From Aminivibrio sp. (lineage in GTDB: Bacteria > Synergistota > Synergistia > Synergistales > Aminobacteriaceae): a stretch of 64,000 bases of DNA. A program made the position numbers and the translations under genes. A model generated the notes under the pieces. It saw nothing but the letters and a program-made list of their open reading frames with translations. It did no database searches and was not told where the DNA came from. The stretch covers positions 184,169 through 248,168 of the forward strand of contig NZ_JAESIH010000025.1 of NCBI RefSeq assembly GCF_016756745.1, written 5' to 3'. This document shows, piece by piece, positions 55,266-63,967 of this stretch. Position 1 is the stretch's first letter; every line of letters begins with the position of its first letter.

Positions 55266-56189
55266 ATGATCAGGGGAATCGTGTTCGATATTAAGCGATA
55301 TTCCATCCACGACGGACCGGGGATACGAACTACGTTCTTTCTGAAAGGATGTCCTCTTTCCTGCTGGTGGTGCCATAATCCGGAAGGGATGTCCCACCGG
55401 CCCATTCTTATCCGTCACCCGAACCGCTGCATCGGCTGCGGCCGCTGTACGGTGTCATGTCCGACGGGTGCCTGGGACAGGACTGCAGACGGACAGCTCA
55501 GGCGAGACAAGGGAAAATGCATTCTCTGCGGAAAATGTGCGGAAGTATGTCCTCCCGCTGCAATCGAAATCGCCGGGAGAGAGATGACGCCAGCGGAAGT
55601 TGTACTGGAAGCAAAAAAAGACATCCCGTTTTATGACGAATCCGGGGGAGGGGTCACCTTTTCCGGAGGCGAACCCCTCTTTCAGAGCAGTTTCCTTGTC
55701 GCCTGCCTCCTGAGGCTGCAGGAGGCAGAGGTACATACGGCCGTGGATACTTCAGGGTACTGTGAAGAAAGCAAAATCCTTGAAGCAGCGGAAATCGCGG
55801 ATCTTTTCCTTTTCGACATAAAGCACGTTGACCCCAAGAAGCATGAATACTATACTGGCGTAAGCAATTCCATAATTTTGTCTAACCTGGAAAAGCTTGA
55901 TGAAGTCCTTGTCCGGAGAGGCAGAGGCCGAATAAATATCAGGATGCCCCTCATCCCCGGAATCAACGACGATCCCCATAATCTCGAAGCTGTCGCCGAG
56001 CTTTCAGCCTCTCTGAAGACTCTTTCCGGGGTCAACATACTCCCATATCACTCCACAGGCGAAGGGAAATACAGGAACCTCGGGATGGAATACAAAATGG
56101 GGAAGTATCTTCCTCCAAGGGAAGACAAGATCGCGGAAGCTCTCGATATATTTCGAAGGCAGGGTATTGAAGCGGTAAAAGGAGGATAA
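55266..56189 (+). CDS. Glycyl-radical enzyme activase (HypD activating enzyme)
   Basis: Radical SAM protein of 307 aa that installs the glycyl radical in the enzyme encoded next. The radical SAM motif C-x3-C-x2-C reads CPLSCWWC (about residue 29); two extra [4Fe-4S] ferredoxin motifs follow (about 55-100), the layout of PflD/HypD/GD-type activases. GGGVTFSGGEPL (about 123) binds SAM. ATG 55266 follows AGAGGAG at 6 bases; an in-frame ATG at 55224 overlaps the AOR stop and is an alternative. It ends 9 bases before the GRE gene. Confidence 0.93.
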   Translation: MIRGIVFDIKRYSIHDGPGIRTTFFLKGCPLSCWWCHNPEGMSHRPILIRHPNRCIGCGRCTVSCPTGAWDRTADGQLRRDKGKCILCGKCAEVCPPAAIEIAGREMTPAEVVLEAKKDIPFYDESGGGVTFSGGEPLFQSSFLVACLLRLQEAEVHTAVDTSGYCEESKILEAAEIADLFLFDIKHVDPKKHEYYTGVSNSIILSNLEKLDEVLVRRGRGRINIRMPLIPGINDDPHNLEAVAELSASLKTLSGVNILPYHSTGEGKYRNLGMEYKMGKYLPPREDKIAEALDIFRRQGIEAVKGG

Positions 56190-56198
56190 CGGGGTGTC

Positions 56199-58559
56199 AT
56201 GAACGAGAGAATAGAGTATCTGCGCAAAGAAAGCTTTGAAACCGCACCGAGCGTTTCCATCGAAAGGGCGGTGCTGACCACCGAGTTTTACAAAAGCAAT
56301 GAAGGCAAGTATCCTGTCCCGATTCTTAGGGCTAAAAATTTCTACAACCTCTGCGAGAAAAAAACAATATACATAGGCGACAGGGAGCTTATCGTCGGGG
56401 AAAGAGGTCCCCGTCCAAAGGCGGTTTCCACCTTTCCCGAGCTGAACTGCCATACGGCGGAGGATTTCGAAATACTGAACTCCCGGCCTATGACACGTTA
56501 TACCGTGGCACAGGAGGATATTTCCACCTACAGCGAATACGTCGTCCCTTACTGGAAAGGGAGAACTCTTCGGGACCGGATTTTCTCAAACCTTCCCGAG
56601 GAATGGCTTGACCTGTACGAAGGCGGCTGCTTTACCGAGTTCATGGAGCAGCGCGCACCGGGACACACCGCCCTCGACGGGACCATTTACCGCACGGGGC
56701 TTCTAGACTTGAAGGCCGGGATTGCCTGCACCATGAAAAACCTGGACTGGATAAACGATCCCCATGCAACGGAGAAAAATGAGGAGCTGCAAGCAATGGA
56801 CATAGCCTGCGACGCCGTTATTCTCTTCGCGGAAAGGCATGCGGCCCTGGCTGAGAAGATGTCGGAGGAAACGGCGGACTCCAAAAGGAGAGCCGAGCTT
56901 CTCAAAATAGCAGACGTCTGCCGCCATGTTCCCGCCCATGCCCCCAGGGACTTCCACGAAGCCGTCCAGACGTACTGGTTCACCCACCTCGGGACGATTA
57001 CGGAACTGAACGGCTGGGATGCCATGTCTCCCGGCCATTTTGACCAGCACCTCGCTCCTTTCTATGAAAAAGGAATCCGGGAGGGAACCCTTGACAGGGA
57101 AAAAGCAAAGGAGATCCTTTCTTGTTTCTGGATAAAGGTAAACAATACACCGGCGCCTCCCAAGGTAGGTGTCACGGCTGCTGAAAGCGGGACCTACAAC
57201 GATTTCACCCAGATCAACCTCGGGGGAGTGACTGAAGACGGCACGAACGGGGTAAGCGAAGTATCCTACCTCATGCTTGACGTCCTTGACGAACTGCAGC
57301 TCCTTCAACCCCAGGCCGGCGTCCACATATCCACAAAAACCCCGGAACGATTCCTTCGGCACGCCTGTCGCATCATGAGGCGAGGCTCCGGGTATCCTTC
57401 GGCCTTCAATTCCGACGCCGTGGTCATGGAACAGCTCGGAATGGGGAAACGGGTCGAAGACGCCTATACAGGAGGGACAAGCGGATGCATTGAAACGGGG
57501 TCATTCGGGAAAGAGGCCTACATTCTCCATGGGTACCTGAATGTGCCGAAAATCCTTGAGCTTGTTCTCAACAACGGCACCGACCCCCTTACTGGAAAGA
57601 AGATCGGGATTGCTTCCGGCGATCCTCTGGAATTTCGGGATTTCGACGACCTGTACCGGGCGTTCGAAAAGCAGCTTGCCCACGTGGTAAATGTCAAAAT
57701 CCGAACCGACAACTACATTCAGCGGATGTTTGCCCGTCATGCCCCGGCTCCGTACCTTTCCGTCCTCATCCACGATTGCATCGAGAACGGGAAAGACTAC
57801 TACGACGGCGGAGCACGGTACAATACGGACTATATCCAGTGCTGCGGCATAGGAACCGTAACGGACAGCCTCTCCGTGCTCAAAAGGCACGTCTTTGAGG
57901 ACGGCTCGGTCTCCATGAACTCCCTTCTTGAGGCGCTTAGGGATAACTGGAAAGGGCACGAGGAGCTGCGGCAGTTCGTGTGGAACCGGACCCCCTTCTT
58001 CGGAAATGATGATGAATACGCAGATTCAATCATGCAAAGGGTTTACGGGTCCCTTCTCGACACCATTGACGGGAAGCGGTCGCCGAAGGGGTCCACCTAT
58101 CACGTAAACATGCTGTCCACGACATGCCACATTTACTTCGGGAAAAAACTCGGGGCGACGCCGAACGGACGGTTCGCCCATGTCCCCGAATCGGACGGCA
58201 CCTCTCCGTCCCACGGTGCCGACAGACGGGGGCCGACGGCAGTAGTGAAATCCCTCAGCAAGATGAACCAGGTCAAATCGGGGGGAACTCTCCTGAACCA
58301 GCGGTTTCTCCCCTCGGTTCTGGAAGGAGAGGGCGGCTTGGAAAAAATGGCGCGGCTTATACGAACCTATTTCAATCTCGGCGGCCATCATATTCAGTTC
58401 AATGTCGTGGACACGGAAACACTGAGAAAGGCCCAGAAACATCCCGATGAATACCGGGGGCTTCTCGTTCGGGTCGCAGGCTACAGCGACTATTTTGTGG
58501 ACCTGGACGATCACCACCAGGAAGAGATCATTGCCAGAACCGCCCATGAAAGTTTCTGA
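56199..58559 (+). CDS. hypD: Glycyl radical enzyme, trans-4-hydroxy-L-proline dehydratase type
   Basis: A 786-residue glycyl radical enzyme. Active-site Cys430 and Glu432 (SGCIETG) and radical Gly761 (RVAGYSDYF) are clear. The HypD residues I recall from Clostridioides difficile (His160, Asp278, Ser334, Phe340, Cys434, Glu436, Tyr450, Thr645, Gly765) all fall on identical residues here with a constant offset of four: His156, Asp274, Ser330, Phe336, Cys430, Glu432, Tyr446, Thr641, Gly761. The product of HypD is (S)-pyrroline-5-carboxylate. It should be oxygen-sensitive and cytoplasmic. The usual partner proC is absent here. The related C-N lyase HplG is an alternative to exclude. Confidence 0.9.
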   Translation: MNERIEYLRKESFETAPSVSIERAVLTTEFYKSNEGKYPVPILRAKNFYNLCEKKTIYIGDRELIVGERGPRPKAVSTFPELNCHTAEDFEILNSRPMTRYTVAQEDISTYSEYVVPYWKGRTLRDRIFSNLPEEWLDLYEGGCFTEFMEQRAPGHTALDGTIYRTGLLDLKAGIACTMKNLDWINDPHATEKNEELQAMDIACDAVILFAERHAALAEKMSEETADSKRRAELLKIADVCRHVPAHAPRDFHEAVQTYWFTHLGTITELNGWDAMSPGHFDQHLAPFYEKGIREGTLDREKAKEILSCFWIKVNNTPAPPKVGVTAAESGTYNDFTQINLGGVTEDGTNGVSEVSYLMLDVLDELQLLQPQAGVHISTKTPERFLRHACRIMRRGSGYPSAFNSDAVVMEQLGMGKRVEDAYTGGTSGCIETGSFGKEAYILHGYLNVPKILELVLNNGTDPLTGKKIGIASGDPLEFRDFDDLYRAFEKQLAHVVNVKIRTDNYIQRMFARHAPAPYLSVLIHDCIENGKDYYDGGARYNTDYIQCCGIGTVTDSLSVLKRHVFEDGSVSMNSLLEALRDNWKGHEELRQFVWNRTPFFGNDDEYADSIMQRVYGSLLDTIDGKRSPKGSTYHVNMLSTTCHIYFGKKLGATPNGRFAHVPESDGTSPSHGADRRGPTAVVKSLSKMNQVKSGGTLLNQRFLPSVLEGEGGLEKMARLIRTYFNLGGHHIQFNVVDTETLRKAQKHPDEYRGLLVRVAGYSDYFVDLDDHHQEEIIARTAHESF

Positions 58560-58681
58560 ACGCCGGTTCCAGAAAACATCTTTTTAAGGGGGGATTACAA
58601 GAGAAGCTGGCCAGACTATGAGAAAAGAGCGCTTCGGAGAGCAACTCTTGGTGATAGAAAACTGAAAGGAGTGCTGAAATA

Positions 58682-59698
58682 ATGCATAAGAGAACAAAAT
58701 TCGCCCTTCTTCTTCTCGCGGCCGTTTTTGCTGTATCTCTTGCCGTCCCGGCGATGTCCTCCGCAGCTCCGGAGATGACCCTTCGTTTTGCGGGGCAGGT
58801 TCCCATTGAGCATACCGCCACAAAGCTCATGCACCAGATTGCCGATGAAGTCAAGGAAAAGACGAACGGAAGAATCGAAATCGTCGTTTATCCCGCAAAC
58901 CAGCTGGGCGATTATACCCTTGTCTATGAAGAGCTCATCCGGGGCACGATAGACATGGCCGCCATTTCCGTCCCCAGCCAGTTCGATCCCAGGCTGGAAG
59001 TAACCTACATAAACTGTTTCGTCAGGAATTTCGACGAAGCAAAGAAAGTCTTCGCCGCTGACGGATGGCTGTTCAAGAAAATGGACGAACTCAGCTCAAG
59101 GCTCGGCGTGAAGCTCCTCGGCTTCCAGGTTGAAGGCTTTATCGGCATCGGAAGCACGAAACCGGTCAACGAGCCCCTGAATCCCGATGTGGACAAGGGA
59201 ATTCTCGTTCGTATCCCCAACATGGACGTGTACAAGCTCGGCGCGGAAGCAATGGGTTACAAGACCGTCACCGTTCCCTGGGCTGAAGTTTACACAGCCC
59301 TCCAGACCGGCGTTGCTGACGGCGTTGACGGAATGACCCCCACGGCAGCCTACACCATGCTTAAAGACGTGCTGAAGTACTGGTACGATCTGAATTACTC
59401 CGTTGAAAACTTCAATTACATGATAAGCCAGAAGACCTGGGAAAAACTCTCCCCGGCGGACCAGAAAGTCATTGCCGATGCATGCGCAAAGGTCACTGAA
59501 ATGAGCATCGAACTTGCGAAGCAGGACCAGGAAAAGCATCTCGAGCTCATGAGACAGGCCGGCATCGAGGTTCATACCTATTCGCCCGAAGAGCTGAAGC
59601 CCATTTTCACGAAAGTTTCCGCCACATGGGACAAGCTTGCCGACAAGTTCTCCAAGGAACTGATAGAAGAGTTCAAACAGCAGTACGCCCCCAAATAA
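58682..59698 (+). CDS. dctP: TRAP transporter substrate-binding protein DctP
   Basis: Periplasmic solute receptor of 338 aa with a signal peptide (residues 1 to about 28, A-x-A-type site). The mature part has LRFAGQVPIEHTA, YPANQLGD (about 85), GTIDMAAIS, and the ligand-binding region with RIPNMDVYKLGAEAMG (the Arg that pairs with a carboxylate, about 178) followed by VPWAEVYTALQTGVADGVDG. This fits uptake of a carboxylate-bearing solute; the context suggests hydroxyproline, proline or a betaine. AAAGGAG precedes the ATG. Confidence 0.94.
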   Translation: MHKRTKFALLLLAAVFAVSLAVPAMSSAAPEMTLRFAGQVPIEHTATKLMHQIADEVKEKTNGRIEIVVYPANQLGDYTLVYEELIRGTIDMAAISVPSQFDPRLEVTYINCFVRNFDEAKKVFAADGWLFKKMDELSSRLGVKLLGFQVEGFIGIGSTKPVNEPLNPDVDKGILVRIPNMDVYKLGAEAMGYKTVTVPWAEVYTALQTGVADGVDGMTPTAAYTMLKDVLKYWYDLNYSVENFNYMISQKTWEKLSPADQKVIADACAKVTEMSIELAKQDQEKHLELMRQAGIEVHTYSPEELKPIFTKVSATWDKLADKFSKELIEEFKQQYAPK

Positions 59699-59718
59699 AC
59701 CCTACCAGGCGAGCCGGC

Positions 59719-59754
59719 GGAGCACGGCGGAGGAGAGTACCCTCCGCCTGCTCC
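59719..59754 (+). terminator. GC-rich hairpin between dctP and dctQ
   Basis: GGAGC + GGCGGAGG pair with CCTCCGCC + GCTCC, loop AGAGTAC. There is only a short T-run, so it is more likely an attenuator or 3' stabiliser that keeps the binding protein more abundant than the membrane subunits. Confidence 0.6.
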
Positions 59755-59777
59755 TTTGCGGCAGAAAGGAGAAATGC

Positions 59778-60341
59778 ATGTCAGAGCGCGAAGCCATGGG
59801 CTGTTTTCCTGAAAACAGGCCGGACAAAAAATCCCCGATTGACCTTGTCCTTTTGTCCTTTTTCTCCATTGTCACCGTTGTCTGCTCCCTTTTGCTTTCA
59901 GTGGTAATATCAGCTGCGGCCTTTACGCGCTACATCATCGGCGGTGACTTGTACGGCTTCGAGGAATGGGTGAAACTCTTCGCCTTCTGGCTGTATTTCA
60001 TGGGAGGGGCTTACGGCGCCTACAACGACACCCATGTTTCCGCCGACGTAGTGGATTCATACATGAAGGAAGGAACTCTCAAGAGAGCAGTCATCTTTCT
60101 TCGGAATATCATCACCACAGGGATCAGTATTCTCTTCACTTGGTACGGATACGACTTTTTCATGTTCGGTTTCATGGGGCCCCTCGGCACAGGCGTTGCG
60201 ATTCCCAAGACCACTGTCTGGCAGATTCCGCTCTGGACATCCTACCTGGCGGTCTTTCTCGGTCTCATTTTCATGACCTACTACTTTTTCATGAGAATGC
60301 TGCGCAGTTTCCGGGCTTTGATTAAAGGAGGAATTTCATGA
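59778..60341 (+). CDS. dctQ: TRAP transporter small permease DctQ
   Basis: A 187-residue membrane protein with four hydrophobic segments (about residues 23-50, 57-77, 96-118, 145-170). The segment YGFEEWVKLFAFWLYFMGGAYGAYNDTHVSADVV is a typical DctQ core (conserved E-E or E-W before TM2, then H-V). AAAGGAG precedes the ATG. It ends in an ATGA overlap with dctM. Confidence 0.93.
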   Translation: MSEREAMGCFPENRPDKKSPIDLVLLSFFSIVTVVCSLLLSVVISAAAFTRYIIGGDLYGFEEWVKLFAFWLYFMGGAYGAYNDTHVSADVVDSYMKEGTLKRAVIFLRNIITTGISILFTWYGYDFFMFGFMGPLGTGVAIPKTTVWQIPLWTSYLAVFLGLIFMTYYFFMRMLRSFRALIKGGIS

Positions 60342-61654
60342 TTTACATCGCCGTTCTGATCCTTCTTTTCTGTCTCATGCTCGGCGTCCCGGTTCCCATG
60401 AGCTTTATGGCATCGACCGCGTGGCTGCTCTTCTTCGGCGGTCCGCAGGGCGCCGGGTACCAGACGTCCATGGTTCTTCCCTATGGATTCAGCTCCATGA
60501 ACAGCATCGCTCTCATCTCCATCGCTCTCTTCATAATGGCCGGGGGCATCATGGAGAGGGGAAGGATAGGGGAAAAGCTGATCAACCTCGTCGACCTTCT
60601 CGTCGGAAGAATAAAAGGCGGTCTCGGCGTCGTCGGAACGATCTCCTGCGCCGTTTTCGGATCCATTACCGGATCGGCATGCGCCACCCTTTCCTGCATC
60701 GGTTCCATTATGTTCCCGAGACTCAGGGAAGCAGGCTATCCCCCGGGCGTCGCAGCGGCGGTCATGTCCAACGCGTCTCTTCTCGGAATGCTCATACCTC
60801 CCAATTCGACACTCATCATCTTTGCCTGGATCGGGGGACAGTCAATTCTTGCCTGCTTCCTTTCGACAGTCATCCCCGGGATAATCATGACCACCCTCAT
60901 ATCCGTTGTAAATTGCTGGCTTGTCCGCAAAAACCCGGATGTCAAGATAACGGAGCCTGTCCACGGCAAGGAAAAAATGCGTCTCTTCAGGGAGAGAGGT
61001 TTTTCGGCCCTCCCCGCGCTCATGCTTCCCGTCATAGTTCTCGGTGGTATCTACGGAGGTATTATGACTCCCACCGAAGCGGCTGCCGTAGCAGTGGTGT
61101 ACGCAATACCAACGGGCATGTTCATTTACAAGGGACTCACCTGGAGGGGACTGTGGGATTCTCTCGTCGAGTCGGCGGTCACCACTGGAGTTGTCATGGT
61201 AATGCTCTATTCGGTCATGATGCTCAGCAGGCTCTATATCATGGAGGATCTCCCCGGAAAGATGCTCGGTCTCTTCCGATCCGTCTCAGAAAATCGCTGG
61301 ATAATTCTGTTCATGATCAATATATTCCTGGTCATCATGGGAATGCTCATGGATGATATCAGCTCAGTCACACTGGGAACCCCCATACTTATGCCCATAA
61401 TCATCGAGCTTGGCTTCAATCCCATCCATTATGCGGCCATCGTGGGCGTCAATACGGGACTGGGATGCATCACTCCACCTGCGGCGCCCGTCCTGTACCT
61501 AGGGGGGCGATTGGGTAACGCGCCGATAAAGGAGATGATGGGCCCAACGCTCTGGATAATTGCATTTGCATGGGTCCCGACGCTCCTCATAACCACCTAT
61601 TTCCCCAAGCTTTCTCTGTTTCTGCCCCATTTCCTGCTTGGGACTCCATGGTAA
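60338..61654 (+). CDS. dctM: TRAP transporter large permease DctM
   Basis: A 438-residue integral membrane protein of the IT superfamily that forms the sodium-coupled translocation channel. Visible marks are VPVPMSFMASTA near the start, GLGVVGTISCAVFGSITGSACATLSCIGSIM (about 90-120), LIPPNSTLIIFAW (about 150) and GVNTGLGCITPPAAPVLYLGG (about 370-390). With dctP and dctQ it forms a complete importer placed after hypD, which is a frequent arrangement for glycyl-radical substrates. Confidence 0.95.
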   Translation: MIYIAVLILLFCLMLGVPVPMSFMASTAWLLFFGGPQGAGYQTSMVLPYGFSSMNSIALISIALFIMAGGIMERGRIGEKLINLVDLLVGRIKGGLGVVGTISCAVFGSITGSACATLSCIGSIMFPRLREAGYPPGVAAAVMSNASLLGMLIPPNSTLIIFAWIGGQSILACFLSTVIPGIIMTTLISVVNCWLVRKNPDVKITEPVHGKEKMRLFRERGFSALPALMLPVIVLGGIYGGIMTPTEAAAVAVVYAIPTGMFIYKGLTWRGLWDSLVESAVTTGVVMVMLYSVMMLSRLYIMEDLPGKMLGLFRSVSENRWIILFMINIFLVIMGMLMDDISSVTLGTPILMPIIIELGFNPIHYAAIVGVNTGLGCITPPAAPVLYLGGRLGNAPIKEMMGPTLWIIAFAWVPTLLITTYFPKLSLFLPHFLLGTPW

Positions 61655-61674
61655 AAGAACCGGGGTGAAAGGTT

Positions 61675-61893
61675 TTGACCTACAGAAATTTTTTCGGGCT
61701 TATCTGTCTCTCCTGTTTCGTCATAGGTTTGTGGACGAAATCGCCCTATGCCTATTGGGGGGCCTTGTTCAGCGGAGCCCTGTCAAGAGCTTCTGTCCGC
61801 AAAGGATGGAAAACTCCCGAATGGATGCGGAAGCTCTCGTTTTCCCGGATATTGGCGTTTTGTTCCGGTCGGCTTATTGACAAACAGCCCTGA
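61675..61893 (+). CDS. Possible small membrane protein
   Basis: A 72-residue frame with one or two hydrophobic stretches (about residues 6-22 and 27-38) and a basic C-terminus. The start is TTG at 61675 behind GGGGTGAAAGG. It covers the gap between dctM and tRNA-Val, and its end runs into the tRNA promoter. I recognise no family; it may be non-coding. Confidence 0.3.
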   Translation: MTYRNFFGLICLSCFVIGLWTKSPYAYWGALFSGALSRASVRKGWKTPEWMRKLSFSRILAFCSGRLIDKQP

Positions 61894-61905
61894 GCTCTGT
61901 AGAAT
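61877..61905 (+). promoter_or_regulatory. tRNA-Val promoter
   Basis: Perfect TTGACA (61877-61882), a 17-base spacer and TAGAAT (61900-61905), 11 bases before the tRNA. Confidence 0.85.
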
Positions 61906-61916
61906 TCTTTCCTGTT

Positions 61917-61991
61917 GGGTGGTTAGTTCAGAGGAAGAACGCTTCCTTGACGCGGAAGAGGTCAGAGGTTCGAGTCCTCTACCACCCACCA
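61917..61991 (+). tRNA. tRNA-Val (anticodon GAC)
   Basis: 75 nt with CCA encoded. The acceptor GGGTGGT pairs perfectly with ACCACCC; the anticodon stem CTTCC / GGAAG encloses TTGACGC with GAC at 61949-61951; the T-arm is AGAGG-TTCGAGT-CCTCT. Confidence 0.97.
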
Positions 61992-62002
61992 TTATAGGGA
62001 AC

Positions 62003-62036
62003 AAAGGGGTTCCGGTTTTGCCGGAGCCCTTTTTTT
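62003..62036 (+). terminator. Rho-independent terminator after tRNA-Val
   Basis: A 9-bp stem GGGTTCCGG / CCGGAGCCC (one wobble position) with loop TTTTG is followed by seven Ts. Confidence 0.92.
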
Positions 62037-62082
62037 ATGGTATAACCTTCGTAAAAATCAAATTTTGCATGGAGGAAGCAAC

Positions 62083-62472
62083 GTGATTGTTGGACTGGGA
62101 GTCGATCTCTGCAACGTGGAAAGGATACGTAAATCAATGCGGTCCGACCATTTCGTGAAAAGGGTCTTCCATCCCGACGAAATCGCATATGCCTTTTCGA
62201 AGGCAGATCCCGCCAGGCATCTTGCTGGAAGTTTTGCCGCAAGGGAAGCATTTTCAAAGGCATCTTCGGTTTCCATGTACTCCATAGCTTTCTGCGGAGT
62301 TTGGGTGGAACGGACGGAAAGCGGCCCGGTTCTCCGCATTGGAGAATCTGTCAGGCATCTCATTCCCGGCGGAAAGACAGGATCCCCCTTTCTTTCCGTT
62401 TCCCACGACGGTGAATACGCCGTAGCCGTGGTTGTCATCGAGGCGAACCATGAACTACTTCACTTCCGCTGA
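62083..62472 (+). CDS. acpS: Holo-[acyl-carrier-protein] synthase
   Basis: Transfers 4'-phosphopantetheine from CoA to AcpP Ser39. The N-terminus IVGLGVDLCNVERI contains the metal-binding Asp, and SFAAREAFSKA (about residue 47) the second signature; SVSHDGEYAVAVVV closes the fold. Length 129 aa. GTG at 62083 lies 7 bases after GGAGG. It overlaps nnrD by 23 bases, a conserved pairing. Confidence 0.95.
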   Translation: MIVGLGVDLCNVERIRKSMRSDHFVKRVFHPDEIAYAFSKADPARHLAGSFAAREAFSKASSVSMYSIAFCGVWVERTESGPVLRIGESVRHLIPGGKTGSPFLSVSHDGEYAVAVVVIEANHELLHFR

Positions 62473-63967
62473 GATTAGAAGAATAGAAAAGGAACTCGTC
62501 GAAAACCTCGCTGTTTCCGAATATCTCCTCATGGAAAACGCGGGATCCGCTGCCGCTGACGTCATCATGAACCGGTTTCCTGAAGGGGATATTCTGGTAC
62601 TTACCGGTCCGGGGAAAAACGGCGGTGACGGGTACGTAGCCGCCAGACACCTTGCCGTGCGGGGAAGAAGGGTGGAAATTCTCTCGGCGGTTCAGGCCGG
62701 AAGCCTTAACGGAATTACGAAAAAGAACTTCCGTCTTGCCGTTCAATGCGGAATTTCAGTTTCCTCTTCGTCTGATTTTTCAGACGAAGAGATTGCCGGG
62801 AAGATACAGAAGGCGAACCTCCTGGTGGACTCCCTTCTTGGTATCGGTTCAGCAGGTCCTCTGAGAGGTGAGATTGCCCGGCTTTGCTTCCTTTCGAAAA
62901 AGGCGGGTCGGATCATCGCGCTGGATATTCCGACCGGAATCGATCCCGACACGGGAGTGGCTGACGATAATTGTGCAGGAGTCACCATGACCATTACAAT
63001 GGTCGCTCCAAAAACCGGGGTCGCTGCGGGAGACGGCAGAAAACTGGCAGGAGAAGTCATTGTGGCGGGGGTCGGTTTCCCGCTGCCGCAAAACGCCGTT
63101 CCCCGTATCCGCTCTTTCTCTCCGGAGGACGGGAAACGATTCCTTCCTCTTTTCTCTGAAGACATCCACAAGGGGATGAGGGGCGGAACCATGGTGATAG
63201 GCGGCAGCACAGTCTACCGGGGAGCTCCCCTTCTGTCCATCCGGTCTTTCCTGAGAGCGGGGGGCGGACTCGGCATTCTCTTTTCCGAGGAAACATCCTG
63301 TGCGCCTTGTTCCTCCTCCCTCCCCGAGGCTATCACGGAAAGCGGCCTGTTCACAAAAAATGACTGCGGGATTATCGGAACCCTTTCAGCCTGGTCCGGG
63401 CGGATTGATACAGTAGTTCTTGGCCCGGGAATAGGACGTTCGGAGAGGGCTGGAGAGATCTGCCGCCTTGTGCTTTCCGCATGGGAAGGCCGTCTCATCC
63501 TCGATGGAGATGGATTGTACTGGCTTTCGAAATCGGGAGAAGGGATAGACCGGGGAAGAGTCCTCCTCACGCCCCATGAGGGAGAGGCAGCGTACCTTCT
63601 CGGAGTTTCTCCGGCGGATGTTCGAAAAGACCGCATCTCAGCGGCGCGACGGATAGCGGAGAAGTGGGGACCGGTTCTTCTCAAGGGCTTCGGGACACTA
63701 TGCGATGACGGAAATCAGACCTATCTCGTCAGGGCAGGAAACCGAGCCCTGGCTGTTCCCGGTTCCGGCGATGTCCTTTCCGGGGTAATCGCCGCCTTTC
63801 TGTCAGCAGGAACTCCGCTTCTTGAGAGCGCCGCCCTCGGGGCATATGTTCATGGGATGGCAGCCCGCTCCCTGGCCGCTTCGAAGGGTTTGGACGGCAT
63901 TCTTGCAGGAGAAATCGCGGATGAAATCCCCGGAATACTGATGGAAATGAGGAATCGGCAACCGTGA
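62450..63967 (+). CDS. nnrD: Bifunctional NAD(P)H-hydrate epimerase / ADP-dependent dehydratase
   Basis: Repairs hydrated NAD(P)H. The N-terminal epimerase (YjeF_N) domain occupies about residues 1-210 (LMENAGSAAAD, GPGKNGGDGYVAARHLA, LDIPTGIDPDTG); the C-terminal ribokinase-like dehydratase domain about 225-500 (GPGIGRSE, LDGDGLYWLS, LTPHEGEAAYLLG, VPGSGDVLSGVIAAFL). Length 505 aa. It starts at ATG 62450 after GAGG inside the end of acpS. Confidence 0.94.
   Translation: MNYFTSAEIRRIEKELVENLAVSEYLLMENAGSAAADVIMNRFPEGDILVLTGPGKNGGDGYVAARHLAVRGRRVEILSAVQAGSLNGITKKNFRLAVQCGISVSSSSDFSDEEIAGKIQKANLLVDSLLGIGSAGPLRGEIARLCFLSKKAGRIIALDIPTGIDPDTGVADDNCAGVTMTITMVAPKTGVAAGDGRKLAGEVIVAGVGFPLPQNAVPRIRSFSPEDGKRFLPLFSEDIHKGMRGGTMVIGGSTVYRGAPLLSIRSFLRAGGGLGILFSEETSCAPCSSSLPEAITESGLFTKNDCGIIGTLSAWSGRIDTVVLGPGIGRSERAGEICRLVLSAWEGRLILDGDGLYWLSKSGEGIDRGRVLLTPHEGEAAYLLGVSPADVRKDRISAARRIAEKWGPVLLKGFGTLCDDGNQTYLVRAGNRALAVPGSGDVLSGVIAAFLSAGTPLLESAALGAYVHGMAARSLAASKGLDGILAGEIADEIPGILMEMRNRQP

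Noticed and set aside
56199..58559. Isethionate or choline lyase as the GRE function (because of the TRAP genes and AOR)
   Set aside because: Active-site pattern CIETG and the full set of HypD positions fit hydroxyproline dehydratase better.
61638..61880. 80-codon frame overlapping the end of dctM
   Set aside because: Alternative frame of the same stretch as the 72-residue candidate, less hydrophobic and overlapping dctM.
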